NCBI RefSeq assembly: GCF_000367945.1
Contig: NZ_KB849177.1
Location: 4,531 to 68,530 of the forward strand
DNA length: 64,000 nt
Source of the DNA: Acinetobacter proteolyticus
GTDB taxonomy: Bacteria > Pseudomonadota > Gammaproteobacteria > Pseudomonadales > Moraxellaceae
Reading direction: 5' to 3'
The notes under the pieces were generated by a model. It was not told where the DNA came from and made no database searches. It saw only the letters and a program-made list of their open reading frames with translations. The translations under genes and the position numbers were made by a program. Below are positions 48,618-57,340 of this stretch, piece by piece. Each line of letters starts with the position of its first letter. The first letter of the stretch is position 1.

Positions 48618-49283
48618 ATGTCTCTAAGTCCATCTGAAATAGCAAGTGAAATAAGAATCATAGATGAATTATTTTTGAAAAATAGCTTAGTAGACAAATA
48701 TAATAGCTGTTCAGTAAAGAGTCATCGTGAAAATAAAACAGAGATATGTATTTCATCATGTAAAGATATTTCTTTTACTTTATCATCTATGAGTTATAAA
48801 GATTTATATGATGAATCGTATAAACGAAACCTTTTTAATTATCTAATGTTGGATGGAGCAATTATTCAATTAAATTACCTATTTCATAATAGTAAGATTT
48901 ATAAGCATAGATTAGCATATCTACCAAATCCTAATATGGAGGCATTTCAGCACGAACCTGATATTTATATTGAACAACCGATGTACGCCGAAATTATAGA
49001 ACCTTCAATAGTTCCTGTACCAATTAGGTTTGATTATGATGAAATGGCATTTGAAGAATTTAACCATCCTAAAAGTCATTTAACTTTGGGACAATACAAA
49101 AACTGTCGTATTGCAACTAGTGCTCCAATATCACCAATTGTTTTCATAGATTTTATTCTTAGAAGTTTTTACAACACTGCATATAAAAATTATAACAAAG
49201 ATATTAGATATCCCAAAAGATTTTTTGAACCTACCATAACTGAAGGTGAAAAAAGTTTTTTGCATCTAAATATGATTAGGTAA
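48618..49283 (+). CDS. DUF2290 protein, partner of helicase
   Basis: Length is 221 residues from ATG 48618; the TTG at 48609 overlaps the helicase stop. The conserved C-terminal part 'PVPIRFDYDEMAFEEFNHPKSHLTLGQYKNCRI' and 'PVFIDFILRSFYNTAYK' matches what I recall of DUF2290. No known catalytic motif; the His and Asp residues are candidates. Tight coupling to the helicase gene implies a complex. I recall a helicase-DUF2290 pair being listed in anti-phage system catalogues, but cannot check it here. Confidence 0.72.
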   Translation: MSLSPSEIASEIRIIDELFLKNSLVDKYNSCSVKSHRENKTEICISSCKDISFTLSSMSYKDLYDESYKRNLFNYLMLDGAIIQLNYLFHNSKIYKHRLAYLPNPNMEAFQHEPDIYIEQPMYAEIIEPSIVPVPIRFDYDEMAFEEFNHPKSHLTLGQYKNCRIATSAPISPIVFIDFILRSFYNTAYKNYNKDIRYPKRFFEPTITEGEKSFLHLNMIR

Positions 49284-49358
49284 ATATAAGATTTTGATAC
49301 TATTAACATAGTATGCCGTGTATAAAATATTATTATTTAATTTAAGATTTTTAATGCA

Positions 49359-49381
49359 ACAGCCTGCCTTTGGCAGGCTGT
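49359..49381. terminator. Hairpin between convergent island genes
   Basis: Perfect 10-bp stem ACAGCCTGCC with GGCAGGCTGT and a 3-base loop; T tail is short. Confidence 0.65.
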
Positions 49382-49387
49382 ATTGAT

Positions 49388-49654
49388 TTATGCGGCATTT
49401 AGCTCTTTCTGTTCAAGCCAATTCTTAATCTGGCTTTCAGTCCATGTTGGCATACTTGCAGTTAAATATGTTGGTTTGGGAAAATTACCACGACGAATCA
49501 TCTTCCAGAAAGTTGACTCTGCAACATTTAGCAAGCCTCTTGTTGCAGGTTTATGAGACAACTTCCGTCTGCGGCCACTACGATCAACATAGTCCTTAGC
49601 TGGGCGCTCGGGGTAGTTCACTAAATCTTTTACACGATAGCGAGTTTCTAACAT
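49388..49654 (-). CDS. AlpA-type helix-turn-helix regulator / excisionase
   Basis: Length is 88 residues. 'RGLLNVAESTFWKMIRRGNFPKPTYLTASMPTWTESQIKNWLEQ' is the AlpA/excisionase winged-helix pattern that binds DNA at att or prophage promoters. An AGAGGG RBS lies before ATG 49654. In P4-like islands AlpA activates integrase and excision. It is likely co-transcribed with the PrtN-like gene 22 bases upstream. Confidence 0.85.
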   Translation of the reverse strand: MLETRYRVKDLVNYPERPAKDYVDRSGRRRKLSHKPATRGLLNVAESTFWKMIRRGNFPKPTYLTASMPTWTESQIKNWLEQKELNAA

Positions 49655-49676
49655 TTTATTCCCTCTATCTAACGAA

Positions 49677-49964
49677 TTAGTTCTTTGAATGGATTGATTT
49701 TTGTATAGAGCTTTGAAAGCTCTGATAATTATTTAAATAGATTTCATCCAAAACTCTTGCTAGTTCGTGGATATCAACGAACAGAAAACCTTTTTGGCTT
49801 TCATCAATACGGAAGCATGTAAATGGAAACTTTTGTTGGCGCACCTTTTCGAGCACTTTCTCTTTGCATAAGTGAGGGTAGAACTCTTTACAAACATCAT
49901 CTAACTTAATGAAAGTTGAACGAAATTTTAAAAATAAATAATCGGCAGTTTTTAAGTGAGGCAT
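49677..49964 (-). CDS. PrtN-like regulator
   Basis: Length is 95 residues. 'YLFLKFRSTFIKLDDVCKEFYPHLCKEKVLEKVRQQKFPFTCFRIDES' with 'LFVDIHELARVLDEIY' resembles the pyocin activator PrtN family. The start has GGAG seven bases upstream. It may control island or bacteriocin-like genes. The island has no obvious tailocin genes in view, so the target is unknown. Confidence 0.75.
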   Translation of the reverse strand: MPHLKTADYLFLKFRSTFIKLDDVCKEFYPHLCKEKVLEKVRQQKFPFTCFRIDESQKGFLFVDIHELARVLDEIYLNNYQSFQSSIQKSIHSKN

Positions 49965-50117
49965 AGTGACTCCAATAGACGAATTAGCACTTAAAGTTTT
50001 AAGTTTACTGAAAATATTTCACCAAACTGTGTGTTCGCTATTGTAGAAAAAAGAAATTGTGCTAAAAATTGGTAAATAAAGTCCCCCAATTTTGACACTA
50101 GATTGAACTTAAATAAT

Positions 50118-51338
50118 ATGCCTAGGCTTACAGAAATTCAAAGTATCGCATTAGAGATTGTTGACTATTTGTATTTTTACGATATTGCTTCTCTGGAGAC
50201 ATTTTCAGAAGAGAAAAAACAAATTTATATCGCTTTATTAAGGGCTATAGATCATATTCTTTTAGAACGTAATTTAACCAATGATAGATATGAAATCTAT
50301 AAACATTATTTACTATGTGGTGTAGAGGTTGTTACAACTCAATATACGAGTCCAAATATAAAGATAGGTGAGGTTGAAGAGGGATTATCTGAAGAGGAAA
50401 AGGAAAAGGCATATAAAAAAATTAATCAAGATAGGCTGAAAATTGCATTTCATGCTTTATTAAGAGAGGTTCAAAGTAGTGGATATGATTCTGATTATTT
50501 CGGTGAAGATGTAACTCAAGTAATAATTCTTTCGAGGATAGATGAAGCGTCTGATTCGGTTAGCTTTAGATTGGTAGCTCAAGTGCTATGGTCGGAATTC
50601 GAGGGCTGTATATCCGCTCATGTCTATCGTAAATTTTTAAACTTAAAAATATTGTCTACAGCTAAAAGTACCTCGAAAAATTATTATGATGAGATAGAAA
50701 ATAAATTTTTATTTTTAAGGGCTCTGCTATTTATAGAATTTGAAATCTTAAGACAAAAGTTGTTTTTAGAGTATGATCTTAAAGGACTTAATCAACCTGT
50801 ACCCCTTAAAAATATATCGGAGTCGTTAGGATTAAAGCAAGCAGGTTATTATAGAAAATATTCAAGTTTGCTTTATAGTCCTTATTTTAATAAAATTTAT
50901 AATTATGATTTAACTATTGCTAAGCAAGTTAAAAAATATTTATATGAATTTTATCCGAGCTTCGCACATAACAAAATTTTTACCAATAGAGATAAGTGGG
51001 TTGCCTTGTTTGGGGTGTGGGAGTTAATGTACGAGAAAAAAACAAATTTAGAAAAAGCAATTTATTCGGATACAAATAACAAAGGAACTTGTAGTGATGT
51101 TGCAAGTATTCTGATGATGGAAAGATATGGACTAATTATTTCAGCTAGAAGCTTAGCTTTATACTATAATAAAGCTAATAACTTATATGCCTTTATTCGT
51201 GAGGTTTTTATGTCGATAGAGGAGGAGGTTCAAGTAGGATTCATGTCCCTAGATATATCTAGTAATTTTTATTACAATCCAAATATGTCTGAAAAGATTA
51301 ATTCTTTGTTGGATGATCTCATTAAAATGAAAGACTAA
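50118..51338 (+). CDS. Unrecognised 406-residue island protein
   Basis: Starts at ATG 50118 (TTG 50103 gives five more residues). Mostly helical, rich in Lys, Glu, Tyr and Ser, with no signal peptide or membrane segment. Residues 50-130 are a helix-rich acidic region ('EEGLSEEEKEKAYKKINQDR'). Residues 245-275 ('NISESLGLKQAGYYRKYSSLLYSPYF') could be a helix-turn-helix. I see no enzyme motif. Divergent from the PrtN/AlpA pair, so the 150-base gap probably carries both promoters. Strongly AT-rich, typical of imported DNA. Confidence 0.6.
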   Translation: MPRLTEIQSIALEIVDYLYFYDIASLETFSEEKKQIYIALLRAIDHILLERNLTNDRYEIYKHYLLCGVEVVTTQYTSPNIKIGEVEEGLSEEEKEKAYKKINQDRLKIAFHALLREVQSSGYDSDYFGEDVTQVIILSRIDEASDSVSFRLVAQVLWSEFEGCISAHVYRKFLNLKILSTAKSTSKNYYDEIENKFLFLRALLFIEFEILRQKLFLEYDLKGLNQPVPLKNISESLGLKQAGYYRKYSSLLYSPYFNKIYNYDLTIAKQVKKYLYEFYPSFAHNKIFTNRDKWVALFGVWELMYEKKTNLEKAIYSDTNNKGTCSDVASILMMERYGLIISARSLALYYNKANNLYAFIREVFMSIEEEVQVGFMSLDISSNFYYNPNMSEKINSLLDDLIKMKD

Positions 51339-51344
51339 GGATAA

Positions 51345-51370
51345 CCCCCTCTAAGAATTTAGAAGGGGGA
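51345..51370. terminator. Hairpin between convergent unknown genes
   Basis: CCCCCTCTAA pairs with TTTAGAAGGGGG with one mismatch. No long T tail. Confidence 0.55.
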
Positions 51371-51380
51371 AATTGACTAA

Positions 51381-52313
51381 TTAACAAGAATACATAGATT
51401 GTCCAGAATAATCAGCGCACTCTTCAACAAAACATTTGTTAATTAAATGCTCGATCATCTTCTCTTCACTCTTGTCATACTTTAAGCTGAGTACTTTTAA
51501 GCTCTCTAATGCTTTATCTGTCAGGAAGTAACGATGAGCTTTGCCTTTATTTTTAGTACGATAAATTTTTTGATACCAAGCATTTGCTAGCTTGTCCTTT
51601 AAAGCTGAATAGACGTGAGGATTTTCGATGTACATCCTGTCAAAAATTGAATTCACAACAATGCTAAAGTCAGAGTCTTCGATAGGAGTAATAAGAGAGT
51701 TATTGAACTTTCTATAATTGTCTTGATCTTCATCCATGTAATTTTTAGCCCATTTATAGAACGCTACATGATCATATTTTTTAAAGTGTAATGATTTTTC
51801 AGTCATGAGTTGGGCATAAGTTTTTTCAATGTAATCTAGTTCACGGTTATTTCGATAATATTCTCTAAATATAAAAATAATATAAAGAAAGCGAATATAT
51901 GGATTTGAAATTGAATTAATTAATTTGGAAATCTCTCTATCTCTAATTTTTATCTCATTTAGAGTGAAAATTAATAAGCGATTATTTGATTGATACTGGG
52001 ATATGTCACGACCACGTATCGATAATAAATCCTTATATTCATTGAAATAGTGAATAAGATCCGCTGCAAGATCCTCATGGAAATTTGATATTTCTCTAGT
52101 GAGATTAAGTTTAATTTCATTTAGATTTTTAGAGGAATTTAATTTTTCAATATCCATCTCAATGAGTTCTATATCATCATCCTCTATATCATCAGATTTT
52201 AGTTTACATATTAGTTTATCTTTGTTAAGCACATGCAATATCCAAACCATATCTTCGCTACTAAGCTCTTTAACTAACTTAATTAGTTCATTACGATGAT
52301 TCATTGAGTTCAT
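51381..52313 (-). CDS. Unrecognised 310-residue island protein
   Basis: Start ATG 52313 has AAGGAA six bases upstream. An acidic N-terminal third ('DDIEDDDIELIEMDIEKL') is followed by helical middle parts. The C-terminal 45 residues ('RYFLTDKALESLKVLSLKYDKSEEKMIEHLINKCFVE') resemble a ribbon-helix-helix or similar DNA-binding tail. A Cys-rich end ('CFVEECADYSGQSMYSC') is odd. Convergent with the preceding unknown gene. No function assignable. Confidence 0.6.
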   Translation of the reverse strand: MNSMNHRNELIKLVKELSSEDMVWILHVLNKDKLICKLKSDDIEDDDIELIEMDIEKLNSSKNLNEIKLNLTREISNFHEDLAADLIHYFNEYKDLLSIRGRDISQYQSNNRLLIFTLNEIKIRDREISKLINSISNPYIRFLYIIFIFREYYRNNRELDYIEKTYAQLMTEKSLHFKKYDHVAFYKWAKNYMDEDQDNYRKFNNSLITPIEDSDFSIVVNSIFDRMYIENPHVYSALKDKLANAWYQKIYRTKNKGKAHRYFLTDKALESLKVLSLKYDKSEEKMIEHLINKCFVEECADYSGQSMYSC

Positions 52314-52871
52314 ACGGCGTTCCTTACAATAAGATTTGCATAAAATTTATTGTAAGTGTAGATAGGTTTCAAGTGAGTATTCCGAACGATACCAGTCGAT
52401 TTTGGCTTGTTTTTTTATAATTTTTGAATAAGCAAGAAAGTCTGAATTTAGCTCCTAAGGTGTCTTGGCCTATCAAGTCTTTTGCTTGAAGCACTGTAAT
52501 GGAAATTCATGTTCTTCAAAGTATCAGTAAGAGTATATCAATAATAGTATTGTAAGGCTATTTTTTCAAAGATTGAGATCATTTCGTTATATTTTTTATC
52601 TCGGATAACTTTAACTTTGTTATTTTTGTTTTTATAAAAGCCGTATTAATGGTGAAACCTTTGTATTTTTATATTTTTAAATGATATTCATACCTTAATT
52701 TTAATATCTAAAATAAGTGTAATGACTATGTTTATATAATTTATACTATTTTTCTTTATGTGGCTTATAAATTTATATCCTATACATTAGTTCTTATTTG
52801 ATTTTATGTCCAGAAGTTAATTAATTACAGATTCGCCATTTCTTATAGTTCCAAACTATAGGTAAGTGTCC
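52314..52871. other. 560-base AT-rich gap upstream of the replication-type gene
   Basis: No ORF of support. Long A/T stretches lie at 52,560-52,800. A perfect inverted repeat TATAGTT-CCA-AACTATA (52844-52860) ends 11 bases before the Gp2-like start and overlaps its RBS region, so it could be a repressor site or an RNA hairpin. The gap is a plausible replication origin for the island, without further proof. Confidence 0.4.
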
Positions 52872-53762
52872 ATGTCTCATCCAGCTAAAATAAATGAATC
52901 ATTCTATTCAAGTAATGAAGCAATTTTAACTATCGAAATTGAAGAGTTTATTCAATCCTGTATACAAGTAACTAGACAACCTCGTTCCTTCTATGAAAAC
53001 TTCAGTGATCTACTGTTAGAGTTTGACCAAATTTATAACCCTGATTTTAGCTATTCAAGCTTAATAGATTTATTTTGTACCCTATTGTATGACTACCAAC
53101 AAGAATTAGATTCCCCTGTAGCTCTATACCGGGCTCTGAAACAAAATACCTTTGGACAATGGCAGGAGTATTTCATTCAAACTCAAGCAGCACATCAGAA
53201 TGATATGTCTCAACATCGCTACAATGAAAAACTAAATGCAGAGAGCTTGGATAAGCGATTGTTAGAACTAGTTGATGAGTATCAAGCCTTATTGGTGGTA
53301 CGTGTTGATTTAGCTTATATCCAGAGTCCGAATATCCAGCAAGCAGAGCAAGATTTAGAGAAACTCCGCAGGAGAATCAATCGTTCTAAATATGGAGATG
53401 AAATATTACTTTTGGTTTGGGCTTCAGAGCAGGGGGCATCGAAAGGCTATCATTGCCATCTAGCATTGATTTTTGATGAAAGAGATCGAACAGGGGCTTG
53501 GAGTATAGCAAAAGCAATTGGTGAGCTTTGGGAGGAGATAACAAATGATCAAGGATGTTATTTCAATTGCCATGACAGTAATTATCTGAATCGTTATGCA
53601 AAGAGAGATGTCATTGGTATTGGGATTATTTATTGTAATGTGGCTTATCAAGTTGAGAAGATGCGTTCAACACTAGCTTATTTTGCAAGGCCCGATAAAG
53701 GACAACATCTAAGAGTTAAGACTTCAAAGAAAAAGAGATCCTTTGGGATGTCACAACGTTGA
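52872..53762 (+). CDS. Inovirus Gp2 / YagK-YfjJ-like protein (probable replication initiator)
   Basis: Length is 296 residues from ATG 52872. The central domain 'LLVVRVDLAYIQ', 'LVWASEQGASKGYHCHLALIFDERDR' and 'SNYLNRYAKRDV' matches the Gp2/YagK family. A HUH-like 'HCH' and Tyr-bearing helix ('YQVEKMRSTLAYFARPD') suggest a rolling-circle-type initiator. The basic tail 'RVKTSKKKRSFGMSQR' would bind DNA. Such genes are common in P4-like satellites and integrated inovirus relatives. The function is inferred from the family only. Confidence 0.78.
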   Translation: MSHPAKINESFYSSNEAILTIEIEEFIQSCIQVTRQPRSFYENFSDLLLEFDQIYNPDFSYSSLIDLFCTLLYDYQQELDSPVALYRALKQNTFGQWQEYFIQTQAAHQNDMSQHRYNEKLNAESLDKRLLELVDEYQALLVVRVDLAYIQSPNIQQAEQDLEKLRRRINRSKYGDEILLLVWASEQGASKGYHCHLALIFDERDRTGAWSIAKAIGELWEEITNDQGCYFNCHDSNYLNRYAKRDVIGIGIIYCNVAYQVEKMRSTLAYFARPDKGQHLRVKTSKKKRSFGMSQR

Positions 53763-53883
53763 TCCCAAAAAATCAAAGATATACATCATTAACATGAAGA
53801 TTGAATGTTTTCTATTTCCCTTACATTCACAACTTAAAGCTTATCAATCGATAAGCCTTTTTTCATTTAATGAGGATAATCTT

Positions 53884-54159
53884 ATGAAGATTACTTGTCC
53901 ATATTGCTATTCAGATAATGTAAGTCGTGCTGCAGCGTCATCTAACAGAACTAATACTTATGGCTCTATGGCTGGAGCAGGGATTGGTACGATGATTTCT
54001 AAAAGTCTACCAACACCGATGTCACCTTTATTGGGTGGATTGGTGGGAGCAGTTGTAGGAGGGATAATTGATAGTTTGACACAGCCTTCACAACCAGTCG
54101 CTACAGCTAGTCCTTATTTCCACTGCAACATTTGCCAACATAACTTTCAGGCAGTCTAA
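53884..54159 (+). CDS. Small zinc-ribbon, glycine-zipper protein
   Basis: Length is 91 residues from ATG 53884 with GAGG 11 bases upstream (longer in-frame starts lack an RBS). N-terminal 'CPYCYSDN' and C-terminal 'FHCNICQHNF' together make a four-Cys zinc ribbon. In between lies a Gly-rich hydrophobic segment 'GAGIGTMISKSL' and 'LLGGLVGAVVGGIID', like glycine-zipper membrane proteins. A decayed copy of its beginning is found at 55834-55938. Confidence 0.72.
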   Translation: MKITCPYCYSDNVSRAAASSNRTNTYGSMAGAGIGTMISKSLPTPMSPLLGGLVGAVVGGIIDSLTQPSQPVATASPYFHCNICQHNFQAV

Positions 54160-54173
54160 AGAGTGTAAAACTT

Positions 54174-54213
54174 CCCCTTTTATTCTCAATTCTAGAATTG
54201 AGAATAAAAGGGG
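54174..54213. repeat. Perfect 40-base palindrome
   Basis: The 20 bases 54174-54193 are the exact reverse complement of 54194-54213, centred on TCTAGA, running from CCCC to GGGG. No loop and no T tail, so it is unlike the usual terminator; it could be a cruciform, a protein site or a terminator remnant. Confidence 0.8.
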
Positions 54214-54464
54214 GTAAATCAAATTAAAGTTTTTAGTAGAAAAATACAGAATCCAGATTTGTATTGAAAGATATAAGATAGATGGTCATTACTTTCACTC
54301 AAATGAATTAATATCAAGACTGTTAAGAAATTGAAGAAGATAACATTCTGCCATTTATGAATTGATGGACCTAAATTTTAAGTATCAAGATTTATCTTTT
54401 CTAAAGAAAGCAAACCTAAAGATTAATCATATTGGGTGGATAACTATTTTATAATCACTTCACT

Positions 54465-55730
54465 CTAATGTTTTGTAGTTTCTATTCTAAAACACTGTTG
54501 GTTAGGATTAAGTTGAAGCACACATTCTCTAGAATGGCAATCGGTAGGAGTTGCAGTAAAGCATTTAGGGTAATTGTTTTTATCAATCCAGTTGAATTCA
54601 TGCCATTTTTTTCCTACAACTGGATTTGATAATCGTTTAATGACACTGTCATGAATAGGTAATAGTTCATTGGGATAAGCTGCTTTATCTGCATAATTAG
54701 GAATATTTCGATTGAGATTCCAATAAAAGAGGAAGCCAAGTAGTCCGTTATCGGGGTTGTGGGATTTACTATATATATCTTCATAAACACTTGTTTTTGG
54801 AGGCACTAAATCATAGGATTCAATTTTTCCAAGCATCCAGTTAAGTGAAACACCACTTAAATCAGAATCATGATAACCACCTCCAACATCAGAATGTGCT
54901 CCAGAGAACCATACTTCAGATACAATTTTTTGTATGTTGATATTTTCTTTACAGCTACTAATCAATTCTGGTTGTGTTAATAGTACTGGAGTAAATAGTC
55001 TAGCTCGGTTGTCATCAATTGATAGTGCATGCGCGGCATGCTTAATATTGCACAATTGGTCAAAGTATCTAGGATTTAGTCTACCGACATGCTCACGTGT
55101 TGTTGGAACTCCTAGAGCTTCTACAGTATCCCATAGCCCCATAAATTCAATTTTGGCAGGTTTTGAATCCAGATCTTTGATCTTACTTATATTTTTTCGA
55201 CGTTCTTCTGGGGAGAGAATACCTTTATGAGCAGAGTAAATTCTTTCTATTAAATCTTTTCTTTTCTTTGTATCAGTTCCAATCTTAGAAAAATCAGGTA
55301 TGCCTGCTACTTCAATCATTCCTGCAAGAATACGGGCAGAATAGGCTCCACGACTAAACCCAAATAAGTAAATCTGATCTTGATTTTGTGGTTGATATCT
55401 CTCAGCAATGAATTCATACCCTTGACGAATATCTTTTCCAATACCATAACCAGCGCCCATGCCTAACAATCCTCTTATTGGAGAGTTTTCTGTACCTACG
55501 CCTTTTATATATATGGTGTGTATATCACTACGGTTTCTTAATGACACCAAATTGTGTAACTTAGCCACGTTTGTTCGACTAGCTTCATCATTGGCTGTAC
55601 CATCAAAAAAAACAATAATTTTTCTTGGAGAATTATCATTTTGAATACGTTGTGGTTGAGAAGTGTATTCCACACTAGCGCATGAAGAAATAAATATAGT
55701 TCCTAATAATGTCAGTATTTTTTTTTTCAT
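54465..55730 (-). CDS. DUF2235 alpha/beta-hydrolase lipoprotein
   Basis: Length is 421 residues. Signal peptide with lipobox 'FISSC' (Cys at 17). The DUF2235 domain includes 'KIIVFFDGTANDEASRTNVAKL', the nucleophile elbow 'IYLFGFSRGAYSARILAGMI', and 'VWFSGAHSDVGGGYHDS', which holds the acid and His region. The family includes Tle1-like phospholipase effectors of type VI secretion. Here it has its own lipoprotein signal and no VgrG neighbour, so a cell-envelope lipase or phage-defence role is possible. Cys residues near the C-terminus may form disulfides. Confidence 0.78.
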   Translation of the reverse strand: MKKKILTLLGTIFISSCASVEYTSQPQRIQNDNSPRKIIVFFDGTANDEASRTNVAKLHNLVSLRNRSDIHTIYIKGVGTENSPIRGLLGMGAGYGIGKDIRQGYEFIAERYQPQNQDQIYLFGFSRGAYSARILAGMIEVAGIPDFSKIGTDTKKRKDLIERIYSAHKGILSPEERRKNISKIKDLDSKPAKIEFMGLWDTVEALGVPTTREHVGRLNPRYFDQLCNIKHAAHALSIDDNRARLFTPVLLTQPELISSCKENINIQKIVSEVWFSGAHSDVGGGYHDSDLSGVSLNWMLGKIESYDLVPPKTSVYEDIYSKSHNPDNGLLGFLFYWNLNRNIPNYADKAAYPNELLPIHDSVIKRLSNPVVGKKWHEFNWIDKNNYPKCFTATPTDCHSRECVLQLNPNQQCFRIETTKH

Positions 55731-55833
55731 ATACCTGCCCTCTTGAGCTTACTTTTTTGTTTTATATAGCTTATTTAATTTTATAGAATTGTGTTGACTA
55801 GAAGTCAAGATGGAATGTTGATATATCAGATAT

Positions 55834-55938
55834 ATGAAATTAAATTTAAAGATTACTGCATATTGCTACTTATATAATGTTAGCTGTGCGGCAGCAGTAC
55901 CCTACCTAGGTAATCGTTATTGGAGAGATCAGCAATAA
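55834..55938 (+). pseudogene. Decayed copy of the zinc-ribbon gene start
   Basis: The frame 'MKLNLKITAYCYLYNVSCAA' ends soon at TAA 55936. It aligns with 'MKITCPYCYSDNVSRAAASS' of the gene at 53884, with one codon lost and the first Cys-Pro merged to Ala. DNA of about 50 bases is clearly similar. The ribbon Cys is gone and the remainder has no counterpart, so this is a relic. Confidence 0.6.
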
Positions 55939-56070
55939 GAAGATTAGATTTCCAAAGAAAAAAATCAGGAACACGACAAATTATGACTTTCCAATGCTAA
56001 TGATGGCTGAAAAATAATTAAATTTCGGTAAACTAAAAAACTGTACTGCTTTTTTAGCTCAGGGGAAGAG

Positions 56071-57192
56071 ATGCAAGAATCAGAAGATTTACTCATTCAA
56101 AAATATGAAAATCTGTTACTTAAAGCACTGAAGTATAAAAGGCCTGAACGTGAGACTACAATTTTTGATACGGCACTAAAGAATCATCATGAAAATCCAA
56201 TCACAGAGCTTTTTGCTTTCTTTTTAAATCCAAATGCTAAACATCAATTAGGTGATAGTTTTTACCAAGGTTTTGTTGCTGCCTTAAAAGAGTATGAGCA
56301 ATATCAAAACTTTGAATTTGGTGAGTTTAAGCAACTATCTACTCAACAAGTCACCGACCAAGGTAAATTTATTGACTTATGGTTGGAAACAGATACAGCT
56401 TTAATCGTATTAGAAGTGAAGGTATACCACCATCAAAATAACCCTTTTAAGGAATATGAGGCTTGGGCAAATGAGAAAATTAAGAGGCAAGATATCTATA
56501 ATCAAAGAAAACGTCTCATTACTATTGTGTTATGCCCAAATGGCAAATGTACTATAGAGAATTGGTTAGGGCTATCTTATAATCAACTAACTGCATGTAT
56601 TAGACAATACGTATCACAATATTCATTTAATCAAAATTTAAACAAATGGGCAGTTTTTGCCCGAGAATTTTTATTGCATCTAGAAAGTTTTAATCATTTA
56701 TTGGATATAGATATGGGTCGTTTAAATTTTGTTGTCGATAACATGCACAAAATTCAAGAGTTAATTGATTTAAAGCAAAGTGTTTTTCAAGAAATTATTG
56801 GGCATATCAATACAGAACTACAGATCGCATTAGGTGAAAACTATCTACCAGAAGTAAAGCAAAATACTTGGAAAACTGATCCCGCTTTCTATTTTAGGGG
56901 ACAAAATTGGAAAGATGCTTCAAGTTCAATCTTACATTTACGCTTAAATGATAAGCCAATGAGTTGTTCTGTCAGAATGTATGTACACAAACCTACTAGC
57001 GAATTACGTGAGTATATTAAAGTATTGTTACAGGATTCTAAATACTTACTCTCAGATCATTGGAATGAAGGTAACGGTAAATGGTGGTGTTTGAAGTGGG
57101 ATTTTTCAGAATTCGATTTAGATATAGTCACAGATCACATCATCTTTACACATAAAATTTTAAATCATGTTGAACTTGAATGGAAAAAATAG
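56071..57192 (+). CDS. PD-(D/E)XK nuclease family protein
   Basis: Length is 373 residues. N-terminal 'ETTIFDTALKNHHENPITELFAFFLNPNAKHQLG' is the typical lead-in of the PDDEXK_4-type family, and the nuclease core is 'FIDLWLETDTALIVLEVKVYHHQNNPFKEYEAW' (Asp, Glu-x-Lys). The C-terminal half carries no known motif. AGGGGAAGAG lies before the start. The family occurs in phage-defence loci and mobile elements. A GIY-YIG gene follows 150 bases later on the same strand. Confidence 0.8.
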   Translation: MQESEDLLIQKYENLLLKALKYKRPERETTIFDTALKNHHENPITELFAFFLNPNAKHQLGDSFYQGFVAALKEYEQYQNFEFGEFKQLSTQQVTDQGKFIDLWLETDTALIVLEVKVYHHQNNPFKEYEAWANEKIKRQDIYNQRKRLITIVLCPNGKCTIENWLGLSYNQLTACIRQYVSQYSFNQNLNKWAVFAREFLLHLESFNHLLDIDMGRLNFVVDNMHKIQELIDLKQSVFQEIIGHINTELQIALGENYLPEVKQNTWKTDPAFYFRGQNWKDASSSILHLRLNDKPMSCSVRMYVHKPTSELREYIKVLLQDSKYLLSDHWNEGNGKWWCLKWDFSEFDLDIVTDHIIFTHKILNHVELEWKK

Positions 57193-57340
57193 ATTTATAT
57201 GAATAATTATCCGTTTTTGAGTCCTTCAGTATCGGTAATTATTGGTCATTCTTACAATGGGTGACGATTTGGAAGCAGAATTAAGATAATGACATTCCAA
57301 TTGAATTAAAAAGCATAGCAACATCACAAAGGGGAAATGT

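Noticed and set aside
49677..49964. Evidence for a pyocin or tailocin cluster
   Set aside because: PrtN-like regulator alone; no tail, lysis or bacteriocin genes visible in the window.
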